Shown one piece after another: positions 32,967 to 41,995 of a stretch of DNA of 64,000 bases (position 1 is its first letter; each line of letters opens with the position of its first letter). The translations under genes were made by a program, and so were the position numbers. The DNA is from Ralstonia insidiosa (GTDB lineage Bacteria > Pseudomonadota > Gammaproteobacteria > Burkholderiales > Burkholderiaceae). The notes beneath the pieces are model-generated. The model ran no database searches and was not told the DNA's origin. It was given only the letters and a program-made list of their open reading frames with translations. The stretch lies in NCBI RefSeq assembly GCF_008801405.1, contig NZ_VZPV01000001.1, forward strand, positions 806,001 through 870,000, read 5' to 3'.

Positions 32967-34886
32967 ATGTCCGATCCTGATTTTTCGTTCACTAGCGCCT
33001 CCGGCTCGCGACGCGGGTTCTGGTGGCTGGTGGCGGCCGGGCTTGTGGCGCTGATGACTGTGGTGTGCGCGACCACCTTTGTGGTGACGTGGAACCGCGG
33101 TCTCGCGCAGGCGCAACAAGCCGCCGGCGGCCGTGTCGACCGCTACGCCGCCAACCTCAAGAGCACACTCGACCGCTACGAGTACCTGCCGGCGCTGGTG
33201 GCGCTGCATCCGTTCATTCACGATCTGCTGGCCAACCCGACGCTGGCCAACGTCGAACGCGCCAACCGCTACCTGCGCGAGGTCAATGACCGCGCACACG
33301 CCACCGCCACCTACGTGATTGCCCCCAGCGGCAGGGCGATGGCGGCCTCCAACTACAACCAGCCCGACAGCTTTGTCGGCGCGGAATACCTGTTCCGGCC
33401 GTATTTCCAGCAGGCGGCGGCGGGCCACGTCGGGCGCTTCTACGGTATCGGCATCACGCGCGAAGAGCCGGGCTACTACATCTCGCAGCCGGTCATGCAA
33501 GACGGCCGCGTGATTGGCGTGACGGTGGTCAAGCTCAACCTCGAATGGTTTGGCCGCGCCAGTCACGATGCGTCGGAGCCCGTGATGGTGTCCGACGAGA
33601 ACGGCGTGATCTTCCTGTCCTCCGTACCAGCATGGCAGTACCGCACGGTCGAGCCCTTGACGCCGCATCTGCAGGCGCAGTTGGAATCCACCCGCCAGTA
33701 CTACCGCAAGCAGATCACGCCGCTGCCGCTGCAGCCTGAGGCACCGGCGTTTCTGCGCTTGACCGGGCGCTTGCCCGAGGGCGCCGAGCTTGTGCGCATC
33801 GGCGAGCGCCTGAACGCGACGCGCTATCTGCAGGTCTCGCGCGATCTGGTCGAACCCGATTGGACGCTGATGTACCTCACGCCAGTCGATCCGGTGATGA
33901 GTGCCGCGCGCAGCGCCACCGTGGCCGCCGCGTTTGCCTTCGCGTTTGCGTGCCTGCTGCTGTTCTATTGGCGCCAGCGTCGTCTGCGCATGATGGAAAT
34001 GCTGCGCAGCCGCAGGATGCTCGAAACCGCGTATGACCAACTTGAACGCCGCGTCGAAGACCGCACGGCCGACCTGATGGCCACCAATGAGCAGCTCCAG
34101 CACGAGATCATCGACCGCACGCGCGCCGAGGCCGAATTGCGCGCCACGCAAGACGAACTCGTACAGGCCAGCAAGCTCGCCGCGCTGGGCCAGATGGCCG
34201 CCGGCATCACGCACGAGTTGAACCAGCCGCTGGCCGCACTGCGCACCTTTTCCGACAACACCCGCATCCTGTTGGAGCGCGGTCAGCACGGCGCCGCCAC
34301 CGACAACCTGCAGGCCATTGCCGACCTGACTGAGCGCATGGGCAAGATCACCGCGCAGCTCAAGCTGTTTGCAGGACGCTCGCGCCGCAAGCACAGCGAT
34401 GTGCAGGTTCGCGTGGCGCTTGATCACTCGCTGGCGCTGCTGCGTCCGCGCCTGGGCGATGTGCGGCTCGAACTGCACTGGCGCGTGCCCGAAGTCGAAG
34501 CCATCGTCCGCGCCGATGAACTGAAGCTTGAGCAGGTCCTCATCAACCTGATCGGCAATGCGCTGGATGCCATTGGCGCCAACGACGCCGAGCGCCCAGG
34601 CCGCATCGACATCGACATTGGTCCCGCCGAGGGCATGCCGTCGCAACTGAGTATTGCCGTGCGCGACAATGGCGCCGGCATTCCCCCCGATGCCATGCCG
34701 CACCTGTTCGAGCCCTTCTTCACCACCAAGGAGATCGGCCAGGGATTAGGCCTGGGGCTGGCGATTTCCACCAGCATTGCGCGCGACTTTGGCGGTTCAC
34801 TCTCGGCAACGAACGTATCGGGTGGCGGCGCGCAATTTACGCTGACACTGGTACGCGCCGAGGTGACCTCGGCCACTCCTTCCTGA
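32967..34886 (+). CDS. dctB: C4-dicarboxylate sensor histidine kinase
   Basis: A 639-aa membrane kinase with TM1 about 18-41, a periplasmic Cache-type sensor (about 42-310, 'TYVIAPSGRAMAASNYNQPDSFVGAEYLFRPYF'), TM2 about 312-333, a coiled linker, HisKA with 'LGQMAAGITHELNQPLAALRTF' (phospho-accepting His416) and an ATPase domain ('LIGNALDAI', 'DNGAGIP', 'GQGLGLGLAIS'). It senses external dicarboxylates together with DctA. ATG 32967 is preferred; the frame reaches back to 32817. Confidence 0.94.
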   Translation: MSDPDFSFTSASGSRRGFWWLVAAGLVALMTVVCATTFVVTWNRGLAQAQQAAGGRVDRYAANLKSTLDRYEYLPALVALHPFIHDLLANPTLANVERANRYLREVNDRAHATATYVIAPSGRAMAASNYNQPDSFVGAEYLFRPYFQQAAAGHVGRFYGIGITREEPGYYISQPVMQDGRVIGVTVVKLNLEWFGRASHDASEPVMVSDENGVIFLSSVPAWQYRTVEPLTPHLQAQLESTRQYYRKQITPLPLQPEAPAFLRLTGRLPEGAELVRIGERLNATRYLQVSRDLVEPDWTLMYLTPVDPVMSAARSATVAAAFAFAFACLLLFYWRQRRLRMMEMLRSRRMLETAYDQLERRVEDRTADLMATNEQLQHEIIDRTRAEAELRATQDELVQASKLAALGQMAAGITHELNQPLAALRTFSDNTRILLERGQHGAATDNLQAIADLTERMGKITAQLKLFAGRSRRKHSDVQVRVALDHSLALLRPRLGDVRLELHWRVPEVEAIVRADELKLEQVLINLIGNALDAIGANDAERPGRIDIDIGPAEGMPSQLSIAVRDNGAGIPPDAMPHLFEPFFTTKEIGQGLGLGLAISTSIARDFGGSLSATNVSGGGAQFTLTLVRAEVTSATPS

Positions 34887-34924
34887 CCTGTCGCTTTGAT
34901 CCCTTTCTCATACGCATACGACCC

Positions 34925-36241
<1,317 letters not shown>

Positions 36242-36254
36242 GCTGTCGACGCTC

Positions 36255-36671
36255 TCAGTTGAACGGGTTCAGCACTGGAACTCTGCAACCTGAGAAGTCA
36301 TCGACATTACGCGTGACGACGGTGAGCCCGTGAATGAGCGCGGTCGCCGCAATGAGCTTGTCCAAGGCGTGTTCGGGGTGCGGCACGCGAAGGCGTCCCC
36401 AAACCTGGCTCACATCGTGATCAATCGGCAGGATGCTTCGCGCAAAGTCAGTCAGCACCGAGGTCAACCACGCTTCCAGCGAGTCTGCTTGCAGGGCATC
36501 GCCGCGATGCCGGATCAACTCAACCCCGCGTCGTAGCTCACCGACTGTGACCGCGGACAGATACAGTGCCGCCTCACTGTTTTCAGCCTGACGAAAGAAC
36601 GCCAGCACGCCGGGGTTTGCACGATCGCGCTTGCGAAGTTCACTGATGACGTTGGTATCAATCAAATACAC
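36255..36671 (-). CDS. vapC: PIN-domain ribonuclease toxin (FitB/VapC type)
   Basis: A 138-aa PIN domain with the acidic metal-binding set D5 ('MYLIDTNVISEL'), E45 ('VTVGELRRG'), D104 ('HALDKLIAATA') and D124/D125 ('RNVDDF'). VapC/FitB toxins cut tRNA, rRNA or mRNA when freed from the antitoxin. The start overlaps the antitoxin end by 14 nt, so translation is coupled. All catalytic residues are present, so it should be active. Confidence 0.92.
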   Translation of the reverse strand: MYLIDTNVISELRKRDRANPGVLAFFRQAENSEAALYLSAVTVGELRRGVELIRHRGDALQADSLEAWLTSVLTDFARSILPIDHDVSQVWGRLRVPHPEHALDKLIAATALIHGLTVVTRNVDDFSGCRVPVLNPFN

Positions 36672-36894
36672 GCGAGCTTTCTCCGGTGTCGTCGACGCGG
36701 GCGAAGTCCGCGTCGTTGCCCACGTTCGGCATGCTCATCAGAACTTCCGCAAGGCTCTTGCGTGGCGTGCCGCCGAGTGCTCGGGCCAGGATGTCACGAT
36801 GCTCGGCTTCGGCGCTTCGGCCATGCGCAGCGGCCAATTCGCGCAGGCGTTGCACCAGACTTTCATCAATGTTTCGGACGATCAGGTTTGCCAT
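36658..36894 (-). CDS. Ribbon-helix-helix antitoxin (FitA type)
   Basis: A 78-aa protein starting 'MANLIVRNIDESLVQRLRELAAAHGRSAEAEHRDILARAL', the FitA/Arc-type ribbon-helix-helix fold, with a C-terminal segment that would wrap and block the toxin. AAGGAG precedes ATG 36894. It lies directly downstream of a perfect 27-bp palindrome, consistent with autoregulation by the complex. Confidence 0.9.
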   Translation of the reverse strand: MANLIVRNIDESLVQRLRELAAAHGRSAEAEHRDILARALGGTPRKSLAEVLMSMPNVGNDADFARVDDTGESSRVFD

Positions 36895-36910
36895 GGTCGC
36901 TCCTTGAAGA

Positions 36911-36937
36911 TAGCTTGATATCAATGATATCAAGCTA
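36911..36937. promoter_or_regulatory. Perfect palindromic operator of the FitAB/VapBC pair
   Basis: TAGCTTGATATCA and its exact reverse complement are separated by one base. The AT-rich site lies 17 bp before the antitoxin ATG, overlapping where its promoter must be. RHH antitoxins bind such inverted repeats with their toxin to repress the operon. Confidence 0.85.
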
Positions 36938-36989
36938 TCCCTAAAGTGATAGCGCTTACGCTGATGTGATGAATGGCGCTCATCATTGA

Positions 36990-37018
36990 AAAACGCCCGG
37001 TCGATGCCGGGCATTTTT
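36990..37018 (-). terminator. Terminator after the DUF2278 gene
   Basis: GCCCGG (36995-37000) / CCGGGC (37007-37012) hairpin with A-rich and T-rich flanks. Its 18-bp core is the exact reverse complement of the core of the terminator at 37853. Confidence 0.8.
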
Positions 37019-37027
37019 GATTGGCAC

Positions 37028-37765
37028 TCAGCCAAGAATCGGCTTGGCCCCCGGCATCGGGTACCCGCGCTCATCCGTCGGAACCCGCTGCGTCTGGAAC
37101 GCAATGAACAGCGCTTGAAACTGGCCGTCGATCTCCACGATGACGGCGCCGTCCTGTTGCGTGCCGTTCTCGCGCGAGTGGTCTTTCACGCCAGGCTGAT
37201 GCACGACCGGGTTGCCCTGGTTCATGTGCGTCTCGTGCAGGCCGTTGTGCTGCGGCTCGAACAGGTAGCCGAAGCCGTAGACGGTGACATCGCCGCGCGG
37301 CGGCCAGCCTTTGCGGTCGTCGTCGCCGGAGCTGCCGTGGTAGACGTAGTCGATCGGCGCGGCGGTGCGGTCGAGTGTGAGCATGGTGTCGACCAGCGCG
37401 TTGATGTCGTTGTGCTCGGTGGCGGTATCGAGCGCAATCGGCTGCATGTTCGGGAAGTCGACCATGCCCGCGTCGCGCACGTAGTCGATGCGCGGAAATC
37501 CATCCTGATGCAAGCCCGGTTCCAGCGCGGCCAGGTCGGCTGTCATCGGCAGCTTGAAGTCCTGCGTCCACTGATAGAGCACGTGGTAGCCGGCCTCGCC
37601 CGCACCAGGCATGGTCGAATCGGATTTCACGTTGGCGAGCACGACAAACTCCGAACCGTCCGGCGCCTCCACCACGATCGCGTAGTGCGGATTGCCGTTG
37701 TAGCCATCAAGGTAGGGCACGCCAAATTTCAGCTTGCCCTTGAACATGCAGTAGTGATTGGCCAT
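37028..37765 (-). CDS. DUF2278 family protein
   Basis: A 245-aa protein matching the DUF2278 layout: 'YCMFKGKLKFGVPYLDGYNGNPHYAIVVEAPDGSEFVVLANVKSD', 'YVRDAGMVDFPNMQPI' in the middle and 'VYGFGYLFEP ... NGLHETHMNQGNP' near the end. Function unknown; no signal peptide or membrane segment. ATG 37765 is used. It is flanked by two inverted copies of the same terminator core. Confidence 0.82.
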   Translation of the reverse strand: MANHYCMFKGKLKFGVPYLDGYNGNPHYAIVVEAPDGSEFVVLANVKSDSTMPGAGEAGYHVLYQWTQDFKLPMTADLAALEPGLHQDGFPRIDYVRDAGMVDFPNMQPIALDTATEHNDINALVDTMLTLDRTAAPIDYVYHGSSGDDDRKGWPPRGDVTVYGFGYLFEPQHNGLHETHMNQGNPVVHQPGVKDHSRENGTQQDGAVIVEIDGQFQALFIAFQTQRVPTDERGYPMPGAKPILG

Positions 37766-37852
37766 GCGACTGTTCCCTCTTGCTGTGTGTTCTGGGCAGC
37801 TATTGCAGCAGACCCGCGTGAACCTTGTGTGGAACCCGCTGCGCCGCAAATG

Positions 37853-37878
37853 AAAACGCCCGGCATCGACCGGGCGTT
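37853..37878 (-). terminator. Terminator after the TlpA-like gene
   Basis: AACGCCCGG (37855-37863) / CCGGGCGTT (37870-37878) followed on the minus strand by TTTT. Confidence 0.8.
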
Positions 37879-37898
37879 CTGATGGGTAGGGAGAGCGC

Positions 37899-38453
37899 TC
37901 AGGCCTGCTTGCCCAGCGTGTCTTTCAGGAGCGTATCGAACGAACTCCACTCCGGCTCGCCCACGTAGCGCTTGAGGATGCGGCCGTCACGGTCGACCAG
38001 GAAGGTGGTGGGGGTGAGTTGCACGTCGCCGAAAGCCTTGGCGGCGGAGCCATCGGCGTCCATCGCTACCTTGAAGGGCAACTGGCGCGTCTGGCTGAAG
38101 TTCATCACGTACATCGGTGCGTCATAGCTCATCGCCACGGCCACGTACTCCAGGCCCTGACCCTTGTACTTGTTGTACGTCTGGATCATGTTGGGCATTT
38201 CCTTGACGCACGTGGTGCAGCTCGTCGCCCAGAAGTTGACGAGGTAGACCTTGCCCTTCAAGTCTTGCGTGGAGAGCTTCTGCCCATCAAGCAGCGTGAA
38301 GGTGGCCGCCGGCACGTGTTGCGACGGCGAAAACGCGCGCCAGCCGAACCAGCCGGCAACTGCCAGCACCAGCACGATGACGGGCAGCAGCCAGCGGCGG
38401 CCGGAAGCGGCAGCGGGCGTGGCAGCAGCAGAGGAAGTCAGGGTCGAGGCCAT
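37899..38453 (-). CDS. TlpA/ResA-like membrane-anchored thiol-disulfide protein
   Basis: A 184-aa protein with one N-terminal helix ('WLLPVIVLVLAVAGWFGW') and a periplasmic thioredoxin fold holding the redox pair in 'FWATSCTTCVKEMPNM' and cis-Pro 'LTPTTFLVDRDGRI'. Such proteins reduce or shuffle disulfides, often for cytochrome c maturation. ATG 38453 is chosen over 38483 because the frame then begins 'MASTLTSSAA'. Confidence 0.87.
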   Translation of the reverse strand: MASTLTSSAAATPAAASGRRWLLPVIVLVLAVAGWFGWRAFSPSQHVPAATFTLLDGQKLSTQDLKGKVYLVNFWATSCTTCVKEMPNMIQTYNKYKGQGLEYVAVAMSYDAPMYVMNFSQTRQLPFKVAMDADGSAAKAFGDVQLTPTTFLVDRDGRILKRYVGEPEWSSFDTLLKDTLGKQA

Positions 38454-38554
38454 ATCGGCAACGGCTCCGGAAATGGGGAACAAACATCTATTGTAGGCCC
38501 GTCGCGCCGAGCCCGCTGGCTGGCTGCGACATTCTGTCTATTGCGATTTCAGCG

Positions 38555-39070
38555 TCACTTGCCGCTGGCGAGCGCCGTTTCGTAAAGCGCCAGGTCCGCC
38601 GCGGAGAAGCAGCAGAAGGTGATTTCGTCGAGGCCCGTGCCGTGCTCGCGTGCCATGCGCACGGCAATCGGTGCGGCCAGGTGCGGCGGAAAACCATACA
38701 CGCCGGTGCTGATGCACGGAAACGCGATGGTGCGCACGCCGTGCTGCCGGGCAAGCACCAGGCTGTTGCGATAGCAGGAGGCCAGCAGCGTCGCCTCGTC
38801 CTGTCGGCCGCCGCGCCAGATTGGCCCGACGGTGTGGATAACGTAGCGCGCGGGCAGGCTGAAGCCGGGCGTGAGCTTGGCCTCCCCGGTGCGGCAGCCG
38901 TGGAGTGCACGACACGCCTCCAGCAATGCCGGCCCGGCGGCGCGGTGGATGGCGCCGTCTACACCACCGCCGCCCAGCAGCGAACTGTTGGCGGCGTTGA
39001 CGATGGCGTCGCAGTCGAGCGTCGTGATGTCGCCGCGCAGGGCTCGCAGGGTGCTGGTTGGGGGAGGCAT
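38555..39070 (-). CDS. Macro-domain protein, probable O-acetyl-ADP-ribose deacetylase
   Basis: A 171-aa MacroD-type domain: 'GDITTLDCDAIVNAANSSLLGGGGVDGAIHRAAGPALLEACR' (ADP-ribose pocket), 'AKLTPGFSLPARYVIHTVGPIW' and 'AFPCISTGVYGFP'. It hydrolyses O-acetyl-ADP-ribose or removes ADP-ribose from proteins or nucleic acids. ATG 39070 lies just after a divergent gene's promoter. Confidence 0.92.
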   Translation of the reverse strand: MPPPTSTLRALRGDITTLDCDAIVNAANSSLLGGGGVDGAIHRAAGPALLEACRALHGCRTGEAKLTPGFSLPARYVIHTVGPIWRGGRQDEATLLASCYRNSLVLARQHGVRTIAFPCISTGVYGFPPHLAAPIAVRMAREHGTGLDEITFCCFSAADLALYETALASGK

Positions 39071-39151
39071 GGCACGGTCCTTGAGGATGCGGCGGCGGTC
39101 TCTGCTCGATAATAGGCCGCTGGTGGCCCGACAAAACAAGACGGAGGCGGC

Positions 39152-39721
39152 GTGGCAGTCACAACAACGGCAGGTTGGCGGATAGGTTTAGGCGTGGCAG
39201 CGTGCGTGCTGCTGATGGCGTGCTCGCCCAAGTACGACTGGCGCACGGTGCACTCCGACGAAGGGGCCTACACCGTCGACTACCCCGCCAAGCCCACCGC
39301 CGAGGCCCGCCCTATCGCCATCAACGGCCAGCGCCTGCCGATGACGATGCAGGCCGCCAGCATCGATGGCGCGCTGTTCGCCATCGGCGTGGTGGTGTTG
39401 CCGGCAGATGATCCGGTCTGGCGCCGGCAGGCGGTGGATGCCCTGCGTGCCGGGCTGTCAGCCAACCTCAAGGGCAACGTGGCCGTGCGCGACATTGCCG
39501 TGAAGACGGCCGCACAACCGCCGCTGTCGCTGCCCGCAGTGGAGCTGGTTACCCAGGGCGCGGGCGGTGACGACCCCGCGCCGCGCCGCCTGACCGCCCG
39601 CGTTGTCGCCACCGGCAAGCACGCCTATCAGGCGGTCGTGCTGGAATCTGGAGATGCTGCACGGGATGCGCGTCAGCAGGAACAGGTCGAGCAATTCCTC
39701 GCCAGCTTCCATCCTTACTAG
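39152..39721 (+). CDS. Predicted lipoprotein of unknown function
   Basis: A 189-aa product with a hydrophobic signal and lipobox 'VLLMAC' (Cys about 24), then 'YTVDYPAKPTAEARPIAINGQRLPMTMQAASIDGALFAIGVVVLPAD' and a C-terminal 'EQVEQFLASFHPY'. The layout is common among short proteobacterial lipoproteins with a beta-sheet domain and an 'FLxSF' end. I assign no function. GGAGG lies upstream of the GTG start. Confidence 0.7.
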   Translation: MAVTTTAGWRIGLGVAACVLLMACSPKYDWRTVHSDEGAYTVDYPAKPTAEARPIAINGQRLPMTMQAASIDGALFAIGVVVLPADDPVWRRQAVDALRAGLSANLKGNVAVRDIAVKTAAQPPLSLPAVELVTQGAGGDDPAPRRLTARVVATGKHAYQAVVLESGDAARDARQQEQVEQFLASFHPY

Positions 39722-39746
39722 GGCGGGCCAGCCAAGCATCTGCGCC

Positions 39747-40574
39747 CTATGCGTTGGTGTCTCCTGTCACCAGCGCCTGAGCGTCTCTTGGCCGAAGGAT
39801 TTTCTCAACCAGGCGTGCCGACATCTCGCGGCTCAACAGCCTTTGCAAATTGGCAAGCAGCCGATTCTGCGTCCCCACAATCCGATAGCTCCGATTGCGA
39901 TCCAGCGCCCACAAAGCGTCCCGCACTACGTTCGCGACAGGCATGGGTGTGCCGACAGCCGCTTCCTTGGCACCAACGACATCAAAAAAGCCGGTTTGCG
40001 TTGCGCCAGGACACAGCGCGACGACCCGAATGCCGCGATGCCGGTTCTCAGCCCAAACGGCTTCTGAAAATGACAAAAGAAAGGCCTTGGTTGCGCCGTA
40101 GATGGCCATATAAGGATCGGGCTGGAATGCGGCCGTTGACGCGACGTTAATGACGGCGCCATCGGATCGTGCCTGCATCCCCGGCAGCAGAAGATGGGTC
40201 AGCTCGATCGCTGCCATGCAGTTCACCAGCACTTCATCGCGTTGGCGCGTCCACGGAATCGTCTCGAAGCGTCCGTAAGCCGCAAAGCCCGCGTTATTGA
40301 TGAGGACATCGACGACCGTGCCGGTCGCTTTGAGAAGATGTGCCACCGTGGGCACGGCGTCCGTTGTGCTCAGGTCGACCGTCAGGAAATCGGCGTCGCA
40401 GGCGTAGTCGCGGCGCAATTCAGTGGTCAGCTCGTGCAGCTTGTCGCGGGAGCGTGCAACCAGCAGAAGCTTCGCGCCGCGTCTGGCCAATGCATAGGCG
40501 AACTCGCGCCCGATACCCGACGATGCCCCCGTGATGAGTGCTGTTTTTCCGCGAAAATCGAAACGATTCTTCAT
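39747..40574 (-). CDS. Short-chain dehydrogenase/reductase
   Basis: A 275-aa classical SDR with 'ALITGASSGIGREFAYALARRGAKLLLVAR' (cofactor site; Arg suggests NADPH), 'DVLINNAGFAAYGRF', catalytic Ser in 'VINVASTAAF', 'YMAIYGATKAFLLSFSEAV' (YxxxK) and 'CPGATQTGFF'. The substrate is unknown. It is divergent from a MerR regulator whose operator overlies the promoter of this gene, so it is probably induced by that regulator. Confidence 0.92.
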   Translation of the reverse strand: MKNRFDFRGKTALITGASSGIGREFAYALARRGAKLLLVARSRDKLHELTTELRRDYACDADFLTVDLSTTDAVPTVAHLLKATGTVVDVLINNAGFAAYGRFETIPWTRQRDEVLVNCMAAIELTHLLLPGMQARSDGAVINVASTAAFQPDPYMAIYGATKAFLLSFSEAVWAENRHRGIRVVALCPGATQTGFFDVVGAKEAAVGTPMPVANVVRDALWALDRNRSYRIVGTQNRLLANLQRLLSREMSARLVEKILRPRDAQALVTGDTNA

Positions 40575-40601
40575 GGCTTGCTGATGAAGTGGAAAGTGGA
40601 G

Positions 40602-40638
40602 CGGACTGTAAACCGTTGACTAAAGGCAACGGTCAAGC
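40602..40638 (-). promoter_or_regulatory. MerR-type promoter/operator for the SDR gene
   Basis: On the minus strand TTGACC and a TTTACA/TTACAG -10 are about 19 bp apart, the over-long spacing typical of MerR-activated promoters. The dyad CCGTTG (40613-40618) / CAACGG (40627-40632) fills the spacer, where MerR proteins bind and twist DNA. The divergent merR-type gene starts 45 bp away. Confidence 0.75.
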
Positions 40639-40677
40639 CCTAATGACGGTCCACAACATTGGGTAGGAAGAGGCAGC

Positions 40678-41052
40678 ATGCGCATCGGCGAACTATGCAA
40701 GCGAGCGGGCGTTTCGCGCGATACCGTGCGCTACTACGAGCGGACGGGGCTGCTGGACAAAGCAGCACAACCTCACGCGACCAATACCTACAAGCGCTAT
40801 TCCGAAGTCTCGCTACAGCGGATACGGCTGATCATCCACGCGAAAGCGTTGGGTTTCACCCTCGCAGAAATCAGCGATGTCATTCACGTCTGGGACAGTC
40901 CGACGTTTGCTGTTGCGCAAAAGGTCGCGTGTCTGGAAGCAAAACTCGCAGAACTCGATGAAAAGAGCCGGGCGCTGACCACGCTGCGCGCGGGGCTGTT
41001 GAATGCGCTGGCCAAAGTCGGCAGCGATTGCGTCGAAGGACATGTCGCGTGA
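40678..41052 (+). CDS. MerR-family transcriptional regulator
   Basis: A 124-aa regulator with the MerR HTH ('MRIGELCKRAGVSRDTVRYYERTGLLDKAAQPHATNTYKRYSEVSLQRIRLIIHAKALGFTLAEI') and a dimerisation coiled coil (about 80-115). One Cys (Cys84, in 'VACLEAK') and a second near the end ('DCVEG') are present, but the spaced metal-binding cysteines of MerR/CueR are not, so the inducer is not predictable. It is divergent from the SDR gene. Confidence 0.9.
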   Translation: MRIGELCKRAGVSRDTVRYYERTGLLDKAAQPHATNTYKRYSEVSLQRIRLIIHAKALGFTLAEISDVIHVWDSPTFAVAQKVACLEAKLAELDEKSRALTTLRAGLLNALAKVGSDCVEGHVA

Positions 41053-41069
41053 TGAGGCGCTCGCGGTGA

Positions 41070-41249
41070 CATGTACCAAGCGGAGAGTTGGTTCCTGTCG
41101 TGGAGACCTACCGTATCCGCTCCCAGGAAATCCATGCGGTATGGCCCCAGGTGCGCCATCTGCGTTGCAAGACGCGGGTTGCCATCGATGCGCTCGTCGC
41201 CCAGATCCCAGCGATGATGCATCCCCGAGCAGTTGACGATCCAGTCTAG
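41070..41249 (+). pseudogene. LysR-family C-terminal remnant upstream of the LysE-type exporter
   Basis: About 60 codons after a stop at 41067 read 'HVPSGELVPVVETYR', then 'IHAVWPQVRHLRCKTRVAIDALVAQ', ending at TAG 41247-41249. This is the usual last part of a LysR effector domain (a 'SGxLVPLLxxY ... IHAVWPxxRHLxxKVRxxIDxLV' pattern). No HTH or start remains; the preceding DNA is the merR gene. LysE exporters are commonly paired with a LysR regulator, so this is probably the lost partner of the next gene. Confidence 0.72.
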
Positions 41250-41350
41250 GCGGGGTGCTCAAACAATTGGGCCCAAGCGCGCTGGCCGCAGCCGGTGCAC
41301 AATCGTCGTCTTTCGCTGCGCCTCACCACGTCACATCACGGGGAACCATC

Positions 41351-41992
41351 ATGACGTTGCAAGTCTGGCTGGCCTTCTTTCTGGCCGCCTGGGTGATTGC
41401 CATTTCGCCGGGCTCGGGCGCGATCCTGTGCATGAGCCACGGGCTCACACATGGCGTGCGCCGCACGTCGGTCACGATTGCCGGGCTGGAGCTGGGCATC
41501 GTGGTGATTCTGTTCATTGCGGGCGCCGGGCTGGGTGCGCTGTTGATCGCGTCAGAACATGCCTTTACGGCCATCAAGATCGTCGGCGCGATGTACCTGA
41601 TCTACTTGGGTATCGTGCAATGGCGTACGCCCATCCAAATCAGCAAGCCGGCCGAAGGCGAGCCGGTGAAGGTGTCTGGCAGCAGTGCCCGCCGCCGCTT
41701 CCTGGTCGGGCTGCTGACCAACCTGACGAACCCGAAGGGCATCCTGTTCATGGTGGCGGTGCTGCCGCAGTTCATTGATCCGGCCAAGCCGCTGCTGTCG
41801 CAGCTCGGCATCCTGGCGGCGACGATGGTGTTCGTCGACCTGATCGTCATGCACGGCTATGCGTTGCTGGCCTCGCGTGCGCAGCGGCTGTTCCGGAACC
41901 CGCGCGCGCTGCGCTGGCAGAGCCGCTTCTTCGGCGGCATGCTGATGAGCATTGGCGCCGCGCTGTTTTTCGTGAAGCGGCAGACTGCCTGA
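41351..41992 (+). CDS. LysE/RhtB-family amino-acid or metabolite exporter
   Basis: A 213-aa protein with about six hydrophobic segments and the LysE signature near the start ('AAWVIAISPGSGAILCMSHGLTHGVRRTSVTIAGLELG'), plus 'GLLTNLTNPKGILFMVAVLPQF'. It exports amino acids or related compounds; the substrate is not determined. ATG 41351 follows GGGGA. It is convergent with the MFS gene, with 3 bp between stops. Confidence 0.88.
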   Translation: MTLQVWLAFFLAAWVIAISPGSGAILCMSHGLTHGVRRTSVTIAGLELGIVVILFIAGAGLGALLIASEHAFTAIKIVGAMYLIYLGIVQWRTPIQISKPAEGEPVKVSGSSARRRFLVGLLTNLTNPKGILFMVAVLPQFIDPAKPLLSQLGILAATMVFVDLIVMHGYALLASRAQRLFRNPRALRWQSRFFGGMLMSIGAALFFVKRQTA

Positions 41993-41995
41993 CCG

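Noticed and set aside
32931..34703. 590-codon frame antisense to dctB
   Set aside because: Shadow of a full-length histidine kinase whose motifs are all intact in the sense frame.
37028..37882. Plus-strand frame of 298 codons over the DUF2278 gene
   Set aside because: It runs through both terminator hairpins and yields a Val/Arg/His-rich product without motifs.
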